A stretch of 64,000 bases of DNA, taken from NCBI GenBank assembly GCA_016271365.2, contig CM057449.1:1568310501-1568374500 (forward strand), read 5' to 3'. Origin of the DNA: Neoceratodus forsteri (taxonomy: Eukaryota; Chordata; Ceratodontiformes; Ceratodontidae). Position numbers and translations under genes: made by a program. The notes under the pieces are model-generated. The model was not told the DNA's origin. It ran no database searches and saw nothing but the letters and a program-made list of their open reading frames with translations. Positions 33,528 to 43,830 of the stretch are shown here, piece after piece (positions within the stretch are counted from its first letter, which is position 1; every line of letters begins with the position of its first letter).

Positions 33528-34212
33528 TTAGATGAGTTTTTTTAGATTTGAGGGCATTGATGCTTGAGATTCCGACTCCAAGGGCTTATCTTGCAGCGAT
33601 GAATCAGGTGGGGGTGTAGAGGTTCTCAAAGGCTCAAATCTGTAATTAAGGGGAAGAACAGGAGGCACATTTAATGTGGAAGCCAGTTTATTCATAGAAC
33701 TGTGGCTCCTAATGGGACTACCACAACAAGTTTTAAATTGAGAAGTGGAGTCATTCTGTTTTTCTTGCAGCCATGTTGATTGTAGGGTTGCCACCTGTCA
33801 GGATTTTTACCTGGTGATCAGGTTTTCAGGGTCCCTATCAGGTAATCCAGTTTTGCTCTGTGCTGGTCAGGATTTTTAGCCATTTTGAGTGCTCACACAC
33901 TTTTGAAACAAATGCTGTCATCTCATTCATTGTTTCGGCTACATGTCCAGGTTACAAACAAGTTCTGTTGTCAATATAGCCTTTTGTTTGTGAAAGCAGT
34001 CAACATAGGAGGTGTAAAGTATGGCCATTAACACCATTAGTACTTACTTAATCTATTCTTTTCCACTGCATCTTAAAGTGGCATAGCAGCAACGCTGACC
34101 CCACCTTCTATAACAGCAACACAGCAAGTTGTCTTCCACTTTCATTTGCTAGTAAACATTTTCATCTCTAACAGAATTTAGGCATTTTAAATGTTTTAAA
34201 TTATTTTTTCCT

Positions 34213-34290
34213 TAAGAAACATAGAAACATAGAAACATAGACTTTGACGACAGATAAGGACCGCTAGGCCCATTTAGTCTGCCCATCAAG
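34213..34290 (-). mobile_element. CR1 3'-end fragment
   Basis: On the plus strand it starts with gaaacatagaaacatagaaa, the complement of the CR1 3' terminal repeat. It is followed by gataaggaccgctaggccc and tagtctgccc. The same block, in forward orientation, closes the CR1 at 58106-58162. Confidence 0.85.
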
Positions 34291-34379
34291 AAAAAAGTAT
34301 GGTCACTTATTTGCCTTTGAAATAGTACTGTGGACATGAAAAGAAACTGGAGCCAGAAAAATATTTTTAAGTACACATT

Positions 34380-34560
34380 ATAGGAAACAATTTGTTTATT
34401 ATGAATTATTCTATACCATGTGTACTGTTGTATGCTATTTAAAGTATTTCCCTTGTCTCCTCCCAGGTCATATCTGTAAATGAGATTTTTTTTTATCTCT
34501 GTATGTTTATCTGGTAAACCAAGGTCAATAAATAAATAAATACTGTACATAAGTAAATAA
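34380..34560 (+). mobile_element. LINE 3'-tail fragment
   Basis: The sequence ctgtaaatgag, then tttatctggtaaacc and aataaataaataaat resembles the 3' ends of the Rex1/L2-like LINEs in the window (compare cctggtaaaacttttaaata near 3472-3490). Only the tail is present. Confidence 0.55.
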
Positions 34561-34859
34561 ATAACTAGGAAGAACCTAGGAAAATAATTTTAACTGGTAC
34601 AGTACAGTATCTTAACATTTTGGCTTTCTAGGAAAAGCAATGCATGATGAGTCATGAAAAGGGGTGGGGCTAAGGGTGGTGCTTAGGGTCTGTTTTTTGC
34701 CTCATCCAAAGGTGGCAACATTAGTTGATTGCCTTCTTGGAAGTATGGTCTCCTATGTACCTGCCTCCGATTGAGATTCGGGTACAGTGACTGCCTCATG
34801 GTATGGAGAAGAAAAATCCATGGGTTCAGAAATACTGGACGTTTTAAAGGGGGTATTGT

Positions 34860-35611
34860 AGCGTAGCTCCTGAACAGACTGTGGCCAGTTCTTAGATAAA
34901 AGTTACAAAACAGCTTCCAGGGTGTTAAAGTCTGTGGTGGAATTATGTGTTATACGCATAATTGCAGGGTAACTTGAACTGAAGAGAATCTCCAACTGGT
35001 GCATAATGTGTTTTGCATCACAAAAAGCTCTTTTAATTGCAAAGAGATCTGTACAGCAATCTCAGTAAATATAAATTCTATGCTCCTGCTAGGTAAGAAT
35101 TCTGATCTCTCAAGCCTTTTGCAATACGAGTTCAGTGTGAGCAAAATTGAGAAATCTCGCCAAGATTGGAAGGCCATTTGGCCGGGTTGAGGCTTAGACA
35201 CTAAAAAGCAGTGTGAATGTTCTATTATAATTCCATGACCCTCCAGTAATTTCAGTATTTGAGGTAGGACATATAGAAGAAAAATTGAAGAGTTATCTAA
35301 CTCAGCATATTCAGGTAAACCATAGAAACACAGATTATTTCTGTGGTTACGGTTCTCAAGGTCATCAAGTTTCACCTGCACGTCCTTGATGGTACGATCT
35401 TGCTGACACACTGTGTCTTGTAACTCATTTATGGCGTTTTCATTAATGAGATATTTATTCTCAGTTGTAGCTAGTCGCATGTCAATAGATTGTAAGGTTA
35501 AAGCTGTTTGTTGGGAGATTAGCTTTCAAATCAGTCGCATCTAAAGTTAGTTTCTGGAACATAGGTTTGATACCTGCTAGAGGATCCTGAAATTTATTAG
35601 ACTCCACCATG
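34860..35611 (-). pseudogene. L1 ORF1p relic
   Basis: A minus-strand start (MVESNKF) lies near 35611. After a frame break near 35500, the coiled-coil frame runs from 35480 (NELQDTVCQQDRTIKDVQ). The RRM entry LENRNHRNNLCFYGLPEYAE follows at residues ~41-60 of that frame. The middle shows RAHR-like decay (IEHSHCF). A third frame (from ~34990) holds the C-terminal YPAIMRITHN block. It is related to, but clearly divergent from, the ORF1p at 192-1002. Confidence 0.8.
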
Positions 35612-35998
35612 ATTCACAGAACCCAAGCTGCACAAGGAGGAGAGCTGACAGCAGCAAAAAAGACACACATGAGATCCAAATAGGTCACAATATTTCTTGT
35701 ATCTGGAGCAGAAAGGTCTGATTTAGTTGCATCTGTCCTTGATAGATGTATAAAGTTACAGCATAGCAGATGATGCAGATGGATGTTTAGAGGAAGGTCA
35801 GAGCAGCAGAATTAAGCCTCCATCTTGATTCAGGCCAAGCCACCCTTCCCCCCAAGAAGTGTACCTTTTGAATGTTTCTCTCATTGAAAGAGAGATTTTT
35901 AATAAAATAGTTTATCCACCAACAGTGTAACAGATATTATATAACGGCCTCAGAATGCTGACAACCAGTTGTACAGCAGCATTTCTAAGATCCTTTAG

Positions 35999-36045
35999 AT
36001 AGATAGATAGATAGCTAGATAGATAGACAGACAGACAGACAGATA
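35999..36045. repeat. (GATA)n/(GACA)n microsatellite
   Basis: Run of GATA units changing to GACA units. Confidence 0.95.
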
Positions 36046-36048
36046 AGT

Positions 36049-36560
36049 GACCCTATAGTTAGGGTTGAGTAACCTGTTTAATGTTAAACAAAATTTTGTA
36101 CTTTAATAACTTTGCAACTGATCAATGAATTTGCACAAAATTTGATATGTGCTGTCCCGTGGGGTAGATCTCTTGATGTGGTAGGTTTTGTTCCTGTTGG
36201 ATGTGTGGATTCTGAGATTCGGACAGTGCACAAAGTCATAAAGTCTTTTTCTTTTCATTTTTTTCTTCATCACTCTGCACCAAGATGATGTAGAATTTTG
36301 GTATGATTGTTTTATGGTAAAACCAGTTTGGGTAACAGAACAGGCATTCCAGGTTTTCTGAAAAAAATATTAACCTGTCGCAAAGTTATAATAATTTTTC
36401 ATTTCCCATTTTTTTCAAAGGGAAGAGCACTTTTCAGGATAGAGGGAGAAAATTCGAAGAAGGAATTTGCTCTCGCAAAAAAGGATTCGCTCTTGCAAGA
36501 CCGTTCCTCTTTCATGAGATTTCAATCCTTTTCTGTGAGAGAAAATTACTGTTAACCCCC
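36049..36560 (+). repeat. Dispersed repeat family R, copy 1
   Basis: This starts with ccctatagttagggtt and contains aataactttgcaactg. Both words recur in the same order at 47136-47205, and the downstream segment (a run of 'caaagttat' and 'aatgggaaaa' style words) also corresponds. No coding potential is evident. Class unknown. Confidence 0.65.
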
Positions 36561-36637
36561 TCACACCTGAATTTTTTCATTGAGAATATTAATAAATTGT
36601 ATACTTAGTATAAAACTTAATTTTCTACAATGGCACA

Positions 36638-37790
36638 AGATAGAGCCATAAGGTTTTCTGTTTTAGATGCAGTGTGACCTGGGCTACTACTACAGATACT
36701 ATACAGACTGAACAGAAACCCCAAAGTCACACAGTAAGTACATAAACAGCACATCTGTGGTCCAAAATGTTGTAAAATCAAGTCCAGCCACCCTGTGGAC
36801 CTGTAAGAATATAACATTTAGGTTTATGTACTCAGGCATGACAACACCCCAACATCATACTGCATGGAAAAGCATGATCTGGGTTGGCATCACAGTTTGC
36901 AACACATTGTCATTTTTTTTTGGTCTATACCTCACAATACAATTCTGGAAAATCACCAGATTGAGGCCTTGCCATCCCAAAAACTCATTTTCCCAGTAGT
37001 GGTAGAAGATAGAGACGTAACGATTTATGTTTTGGATGCAGTAGACACTGTACAAACAGAACTGAAACCCCAAAGTCATACAAAAAGTACACAAACAACA
37101 CAACTGTGATCAAAATATGTTGTCAAAATCAAGTCCGGACAAACCTGTGGGCCTGTAAAAATAAAATATTCAGGTTTGTGTACCTCAGGCATTTCATGTG
37201 ACAACACTCCAATATCATACTGCATTGAAAAGCATGATCTGGGTTGGCATCACATAATTTGTGACATATTGTTGTGTTTTTTTATTGGTCTATACCCTTA
37301 GAATACAATTCTGCAAAATCACCAAATTGAGGCCTTGCCATCCCAAAACTCATTTTGTTAGCAATTACATAATATTTTGTTAGCAATTTACAAGATAGAG
37401 ACATATTATTTTCTGTTTTGATGCAGTGTGACCTGGGCTACTACCACAGGCACTGTACAGACTGATCTGAAACCCCAAAGTCACACAATAAGTACACAAA
37501 CAGCACAACTGTGATAAAAATGTTGTAAAAATCAAGTCCGGCTGTCCCTGTGGACCTGTAAAAATACAACATTTAGGTTTGTGTACTCAGACATTTCATG
37601 TGACAACACCCCAACATCATACTGCATGGAAAAGCATGATCTGGGTTGGCATCACATAGTTTGTGACATGCTGTGTTTTTTGTTGGTCTGTACCTCACAA
37701 TACAATTCTGGAAAATCACCAAACTGAGGCCTTGTCATCCCAAAAACTCATTTTCTCAGCAATGATACAAGATAGAGACATAAGGATCCT
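36638..37790 (+). repeat. Tandem array of ~360-bp units
   Basis: Three successive units share caagatagag, ctgaaaccccaaagtca, gtacacaaacagcaca, agcatgatctgggttggcat and aaatcaccaaattgaggcc. The word agcatgatct falls at 36871, 37231 and 37633. The spacing is therefore 360 and then 402 bp, the latter enlarged by a small internal duplication (tttgttagcaatt twice near 37355-37390). A fourth unit begins at ~37768 and breaks off. Neighbouring units have diverged noticeably. No reading frame is conserved. Confidence 0.88.
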
Positions 37791-37929
37791 TTCTCGTGAC
37801 TCAAGAATCATTTTCCTGTATTTTCCCTGATGTCTAGTGGCATCCCCACCCTCCTACCACTGGTCCCAGTGACCCATTACTAACTATGAAAGTCTATGTT
37901 TTCTAGGTTTCTATTATACCACCATGTGC

Positions 37930-38115
37930 CTGTCAAAACATTGCATCACAAGCAAAACGTTTGTTTGTATCTATGTCTTAAGTTACTGTTATACTGTGTT
38001 GTACTGTTATACTGTGTATTTTCGTTTGTCTTACAGTGACAAGGTACCTTTGTAAATGAGCCTATGGCTCAAAGGTTTTCCAAACTGCTGTTTAAATAAA
38101 TAAAATTAAAAAAAA
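37930..38115 (+). mobile_element. LINE 3'-end fragment
   Basis: The sequence tttgtaaatgagcctatgg, then gtttaaataaataaaa and an A-rich run looks like the 3' tail of a LINE of the type seen at 16.6 kb. The coding part is absent. Confidence 0.5.
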
Positions 38116-39055
38116 ATAAAACATTAGGGGACAAATTTTTCAAAAATGTTTCTGCAACTCTGTGTAGATGGCAACAATCTTTTGCAAACTGCATCCAGAG
38201 GCTCTTGAAACCCTCTAAGTTAGACAAACAGCAGCTTGGTAGAGCACAGTTTTCAATACCTAGCCACAGTTCAGGCCATAGACATCTTGCAATAGCAGGA
38301 AACAAATGTTGCTAAAAGTTAGATCATAGGGGCAGAAATACAGATTTCATTACCCAGGACCAATTCTCTGGTACAAGCTATTTACCATAGCTAGGTATGT
38401 CCTGGTGCTGCAATATCCTCAGCTTTTTTTTAAATCCGAGCACCTAGAACTGACAAAGTATAAGCAGGGGGCTGAAGCAAGACTTCAAGTCCTGCTTATT
38501 TTTTAATATATTTCCTGCTGTCTAGTGGCACCCCCACCCTGCAATCACCATCCCCTTCTCCTCTTATCATTAATGTAAAATATCCAACACTGGAATGCCC
38601 ACCCCTTGTATTGGATGCCCCCCCAACAGTCCATTGTTTTATATTTTAAAGTCGACATTGGGGCCCAATCCTGTGTTGGCATTTAGTGCACCCCCCAAGC
38701 AGTGTGGGACACTGGGGAGCCCACCCCCAGAGTTCCAATATATTTAATTTATTTAGACCTGCAAAAAGAAAACAGTCCCCCAACATCTTTGTTTTTTTAA
38801 TCCTAAAAAAAAAGAAAACGGTCCTGCATCATCTCCCCAGTCCCCCCTCCCCCATCCCTACCATCCCACTGAGTACCCACCACCCCACACTCCCCCTTTA
38901 CCCCATACTTACCACTGGAGGTCATAGGATGTCATCTTCTGTGGACCAGGACACATCCGCACTCTTCAAAGCTGAACTACGAACTGAAGAACCAAGGTAA
39001 GTGCCGTATAATGTATTTCAATGACATTTTGAACTTAAGTTCATAACTTTGGCAT
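38116..39055. other. No gene recognised
   Basis: Low-complexity, C-rich stretches are present (38580-38920) and the phrase tgtctagtgg followed by cacccccacc occurs at 38519 and, in slightly changed form, at 37829. A 104-residue plus-strand frame (38686-39000) is compositionally biased and not convincing. Confidence 0.5.
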
Positions 39056-39059
39056 GTGT

Positions 39060-39735
39060 TTTGAATTTATTCACCAAATTTTCAACATGGCCTTTTAGGG
39101 ACCCCACCTCATGAACACTGCAACTGTCATTTTGTTAATCAGGCCCAGAAGATGTTTTCGCAGTTGCTGTGCTGAATCACCTTTCAGGTCTGAATAACAA
39201 AATTTCACCAGCAGGGTTCATGAGGTGAAGTCCCAAAAAGGTCATGTTTAAAATTTAGTGAAAAAATTCTTAAACATGCTCACATTATGCACGTTCATTA
39301 AGAATTTTCTACGCATGCGCATAACATTAGTAATTTTCAATATTTTGAGTCCAAATTTTCAATATAACCATTTTTCCTGTGGCATAGAATGGTGTTTTGG
39401 CATAGAAGACTATGTTGAAAATTTGTGGTCAGAATATCAAAATATGCCAAAGTTATGACCATTTGTTGCAATTCTGCCACTCCCGCTCATAACCTTCTTA
39501 AATTTAAATTATTTTGATCCCATATTTTCAACATAGCCTTCTTATTACCCCACCTCATGTATGTCATAGATGTCATTTTTCAAATCCTGCCCAAAATGTG
39601 TTTTCACACCTGTGGTGTGGAATGGCATTGCAGTTACGCAGAATTACATTTTGGCGGGATTCAAAAATGTTCTGTAACAGGTACATGAGGTACAGTAGGG
39701 TAATAAGAAGGCTATGCTGACAATTTGGTCACTGT
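39060..39735. repeat. Series of three hairpins
   Basis: Three inverted-repeat pairs share related arms. In the first, caacatggccttt and ccccacctcatgaac (39083-39118) pair with gttcatgaggtg and aaaaaggtcatg (39208-39246). In the second, ccaaattttcaatata pairs with ctatgttgaaaatttg (39350-39425). In the third, caacatagccttcttatta pairs with taataagaaggctatgctga (39527-39721). The whole may be a foldback element or an array of one. Confidence 0.65.
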
Positions 39736-39792
39736 TGTCCTATAAATGGAAGCGAAGGGGCCCAGAGGGCCCTGTGCTTCCACAGCTACATA

Positions 39793-39824
<32 letters not shown>

Positions 39825-41414
39825 CACTACCAGACAAAAGTTTTAAAACACCCCATTTTTCCAGTTTTTTTATTGAAATTTAAGCAATTCAAGTCCAGTG
39901 AATAACCTGAAATGGTACAAAGGTAAGCTGTAAACTGAGGTTAAAAAAAAGTTTAGGTTAGCAAAACTGAAAAATAATGTAAATTTAGAGTTATAAAAAG
40001 GCCTTCTTCAGGGAACAAGTAATGGGTTAATAACTTACAGCTGTTCTGCAGCAATGGAAGTAAATTAAGCCTTGAAAGTTGATGCAAACAATTCCTACAG
40101 GTGTCCCAACTTTTGTTGATTACTTGATTACAAACCCCTATATGTATAAAAGCAGTGTTGGAACAGACTGTTATTACACCTCTGAAGCATTATTTGGACA
40201 ATATTGCACTGCAGGAAGTAGTATATTGCTATCATAATGGTGAGAAAAGGCAATTAACAAAGGAAGACAGACAGACCATTATAACCCTTAAAAGTGTAGG
40301 TCTTTCCTTTAGAGAAATTGCAAAGAACAAGGTGACAGGTGAGTACAGTTTCCTACACCATCAAAAGGCACTTGGAAACTGGAGGAAACTCTGACAGGAA
40401 GAGGTCTGCAGACCCAAAGCCACAACAGAATCAGAAGACAAGTTTCTGAGAGTCAACAGCTTACGTGACAGGCGGCTCACAGGACAACAGCTTCAAGCAC
40501 AGCTAATACTAGTCGAAGTAAGCAAGTCTCAGTTTCAACTGTGAAGAGAAGACTCTGCTGCAGTTTGACAGGTCGAGTGGCAGTAAGAAAGCCATTGCTA
40601 AGATGGCAAAATAAGAAAAAGAGGCTTGCCTGGGCCATGAAGCACTGCCAGTGGACTACTGAAGACTGGACCGATGAATCAAAATTTGAAATCTCCGGTT
40701 CATCACGCAGGGTTTTTGTACGCCGTCGAGTAGGCGAAAGGATGGTTCCTCAGTGTGTGACACCAACTGTCAAACATGGAGGAGGAAGCGTGATGGTCTG
40801 GGGCTCTTTTGCTGGATCCAGAGTCGGCGGCTTGCACAGAGTGACTGGCACCCTGAACTAAAAGGGCTACCACAGCATTTTGCAGTGCCATGCAATATCC
40901 TCTGGTCTATGCCTAGTTGGTCAGGGGTTCATCCTACAGCAAGATAATGACCCAAAACATACCTCCAGGCTATGTCAGAACTACTTTTGAGGAAAAGAAC
41001 AAGACGGTAGGCTTCAAATCATGGAATGGCCAGCACAGTCTCCAGACTTAAACCCCATCGAGCTGGTTTGGGATGAACTGGACAGAAAGGTGAAGGCAAA
41101 GCAACCTACAAGTGCAACACATTTGTGGGAACTTCTGCAACAGTGTTGGGAAGAACTTCCAACAATATTTGATGTCCATTGTAGGAAGAATGCCACGAGT
41201 GTGTTCAAGTTATATCTGCAAAAGGTGGCTACTTTGATGAGTCAAAAATTTAGATTAAATTTTGTTAAACAAAATGATTCTATGATTTCTTTTTTATCTC
41301 CAATTGTTTATTTGTTCTATGCTTTAATTTCAGAGTACATTGAGGCATTAAACTGCGTAAATTTCAATAAAAACTGGAAAAATGGGGGTGTTCTAAAACT
41401 TTTGTCCGGTAGTG
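39825..41414 (+). mobile_element. Tc1-like DNA transposon, inactive
   Basis: The 1,590-bp element has terminal inverted repeats of about 55 bp. The left end reads cactaccagacaaaagtttt; the right end is its complement with one early mismatch (ccagac versus ccggac). It is flanked by TA on each side (39823-39824, 41415-41416), the target of the Tc1/mariner superfamily, and sits in a TA microsatellite. Its single transposase gene (about 40155-41240) is broken by several frameshifts and stops. Confidence 0.95.
40155..41240 (+). pseudogene. Tc1-like transposase, broken
   Basis: The N-terminal part (40155-40394) has the paired-type helix-turn-helix (LTKEDRQTIITLKSVGLSFREIA). The catalytic domain begins in the frame at 40541. 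It has AWAMKHCQWTTEDW, then WTDESKF (first Asp at 40673-40675) and GGGSVMVWGSFA. After 40861 a shifted frame carries LQQDNDPKHTS (second Asp at 40943-40945), and WPAQSPDLNPIE has the Glu at 41060-41062. The triad is intact, but one in-frame stop (~40988) and at least two frameshifts destroy it. There are 38 codons between second Asp and Glu, rather than the 34 of classical Tc1. Confidence 0.92.
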
Positions 41415-41416
41415 TA

Positions 41417-41674
41417 TATATATTAATTTGAAATTTGATGACTGAGTAAGCCCGCTGAGATACTCATATCCCTTTTTCAGGGGTGACCCGAGGGATACAA
41501 TTCCAGTAACAGAGGATTAATTGTAAGACATGATGAGAGTTACAGAGAACAAATAAAAAATCTGACTAACAATTGCAGACTGATGTTCTGCAGAACCACG
41601 GTGAATATATTCTTGCATAACTAGGTTAGGTATTTTATTCAGTAATCAAGAACTATTGAATACATACATATATA
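41417..41674. repeat. Mixed repeat flank
   Basis: Contains the dispersed fragment related in reverse to 22233-22320 (agtaagcccgctgag, ccctttttcaggggtgac). The rest shows no feature. Confidence 0.4.
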
Positions 41675-41678
41675 CATG

Positions 41679-43309
41679 TGTAACCCCCCCCCACCGGCCC
41701 CCATTGTTCAACTAGCAGGGCTGCTCCTCTCACACATGGCACCAACGAGAGGGATGGGGGTTGTCACTATGAATAGTTCTGTTTACCAATACTTCTACTT
41801 CAGAGCCTGCCATCCTCGGACAGGCAAACCAAGTGTGGCAACTACCTGGCTCACACCTGGGGGGACCATTTACCATTGCCATCAACCTGGGTCCCTGGGA
41901 GAAATGTTTGCTCACAATTATGCTAGGTTTATACTTCTGGTTAGGGGCACCCAAGTAAATCCAGACACAGTGGAAGCAATAACAGTACTGTCCAAACCAG
42001 GTTGGGATTCTAGAGTGTGGCTTTTATTTTCATACACAGAGAATAATTACAAAATGAAGATGGACCCCCACAGGGCTACTCCACTGGTAATGCAGATTAC
42101 TGAGGTACAGAGCACACACACAGCAACCCTTCAGGTTCTGAATAGAAAACAGTGAACACTCTCTGGTTCTGAATGGAAATTGGCACACACGGCCAGATCT
42201 GGTACACATCCCTTGACTAGGCACCCTTGGCCAGTACTAGGAGACTTTCTCATATTTCATGAAGAATTATTGGTGGCACTCTCGACCACCAAAGAGCACA
42301 TACAAGCTCACAGAAAATCCAACCCACATCTGGGTAAACTATTTTCTTGAGGCACTGGCCATATACACTGAGAGAAAACAAAGGTGCCCAAACTGAACCT
42401 GGAGAGGTAAACATGGTTACTTCAGATGGGGGGGGTCTCCCACCTATTGCTTCCAAATTTATACTCAGCCATTCATCTGGTTAATAACACCCTTCACAGA
42501 AAACTTGTAGATGCTATCTTGAAATGTCTTTCACACTTAACATAATACATCTCACACCTCTGAGGTGTCATTAGGTTAAAAGTTATGTAATTGGCAATGT
42601 CTCTTCACTAGACCCTAGCTTTAGCAGGCACTTTTAAATCAGACATGAACTAAAAGTTCTGTACTTGGCAAGTCTCTCTGGACCCCATAGTAGGCAGCCA
42701 CTTTTAAACAGAAAACATTCTAGGTGACAGAGGCCCTTTTTCAGAGAAAACTCACCACAGGAACGCATGTGCCCCAGGGCTTTTTCCACCCAAAAGTCTC
42801 AGGTACTCACAGAGCAGATGACTCTCAGGCAGCTTCAATACAGTCCAGGCATGGACCAGGGGATTGTCCCTGAATCCTGGAATCCCCCCCATTCCTCCAG
42901 GGATGAGGCACTGGAAAACTGTCTTGGAATGGTTTCTACCACTTCACTCTCTGTCTTCTATGTTCCTCTTCTAGGGTGAGAACAAACTACCCATGCTGTA
43001 GAGGTAGCTCTCTGTCAGAGCTAAAACTGAGGAGCTGCATTCTGCAGCCTCCTCCTGGCTCTCCTCTCTACAGACTACTACTCTACTCTAACTCAACATT
43101 CTACAGCTAACTCCCCAGCTAGCATTCCAATGTGGCTCATGCTGCTGCAACAGTTCTAAAGTGACATCATCAGTCCAGCTTAGCTGAGACTGAAAACCAA
43201 AGTGGGACACTGTGAAATCCATTTAACTGGCATTTCACTAGCTGCCTCTCCCTGCCTGCCACTGATTCTACGTGGGATTCTAGTAACCCCTGGGAACAAG
43301 GGGGTTACA
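41679..43309. mobile_element. Solo LTR (unclassified)
   Basis: A 1,631-bp block begins TGTAACCCCC and ends GGGGGTTACA, so it has the TG...CA ends and short inverted repeat of an LTR. It is flanked by the 4-bp direct repeat catg (41675-41678, 43310-43313). No internal gag-pol is present, as expected after LTR-LTR recombination. A 159-residue frame at 41676-42155 has no known motif. Alternative: a DNA transposon with 10-bp inverted ends; the TG/CA termini favour the LTR reading. Confidence 0.68.
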
Positions 43310-43830
43310 CATGGAATATCATGAGCCACATTAAATAAAAGAGGTGTTACAAGGGATATGTGAAAATTGATAGACAGCATGGCAGTGTTGGAATAGGGAG
43401 GAGGAATATAGAATGAGGTATAGGGGGATAAGAGGATGTACAGAAATAGGTAGAGAGGGACAGGAGTAACAGAGTGGAGTTAGAAGAAAGTGTATATGGG
43501 TGGGGGAAAGAAACATTCTCTAAAGCACTGTTTGAATTGGAGGAGGGACGAGCAGGAGAGTAGTCCATGCAGGAGGTTATTCCATTTGTGAGGCACTATG
43601 TAGGTGAAGGATTTCTTGCCTACGGCTAGCTCTGTCTTGGGGAGACTTAGTAATGGGAAGTGAGAAGATCATAGGGACCTTGGGATGGGTTTTAAAGTGA
43701 GCAAGTTACTCTAGACTGGTGGGTAAGGAATGTGGGTGAGCTTGAAAGTAGTGCAGAGTAGGGGGAGGTCAAGCTTTGCTTCAAAGGACGGCCACCCTAC
43801 AGACCTGAGGACATCACAGTGGTGTGTGCG

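Larger units (their letters stand above)
33783..34723. mobile_element. hAT-like non-autonomous element with nested LINE ends
   Basis: The ends are imperfect inverted repeats: tagggttgccacct at the left and aggtggcaacatta at the right. They are flanked by an exact 8-bp duplication, gttgattg (33775-33782 and 34724-34731). Eight-base target duplications are the hallmark of hAT (and P-like) transposons. There is no transposase. The interior carries a CR1 3' end (34213-34290, minus) and another LINE 3' tail (~34380-34560, plus), both of which are later arrivals or captured pieces. Confidence 0.78.
33528..35855 (-). mobile_element. L1 5' half, interrupted by a hAT-like element
   Basis: An L1 on the minus strand has its 5' end near 35855 (aagaagtgtacc on the plus strand) and a G/A-rich leader. 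ORF1 starts near 35611. The coding relic continues left across a 941-bp DNA-transposon insertion (33783-34723) to about 33528. ORF2 is not present, so the copy is deleted after ORF1 or joined to other sequence. Confidence 0.7.

Noticed and set aside
36638..37790. CRISPR-like repeat-spacer array
   Set aside because: Units are ~360 bp contiguous tandem repeats without spacers, in a vertebrate context.
38686..39000. 104-residue proline/serine-rich frame
   Set aside because: Low-complexity translation of a C-rich tract.
41676..42155. 159-residue frame
   Set aside because: Lies inside the solo LTR, starts before its first base and has no known motif.
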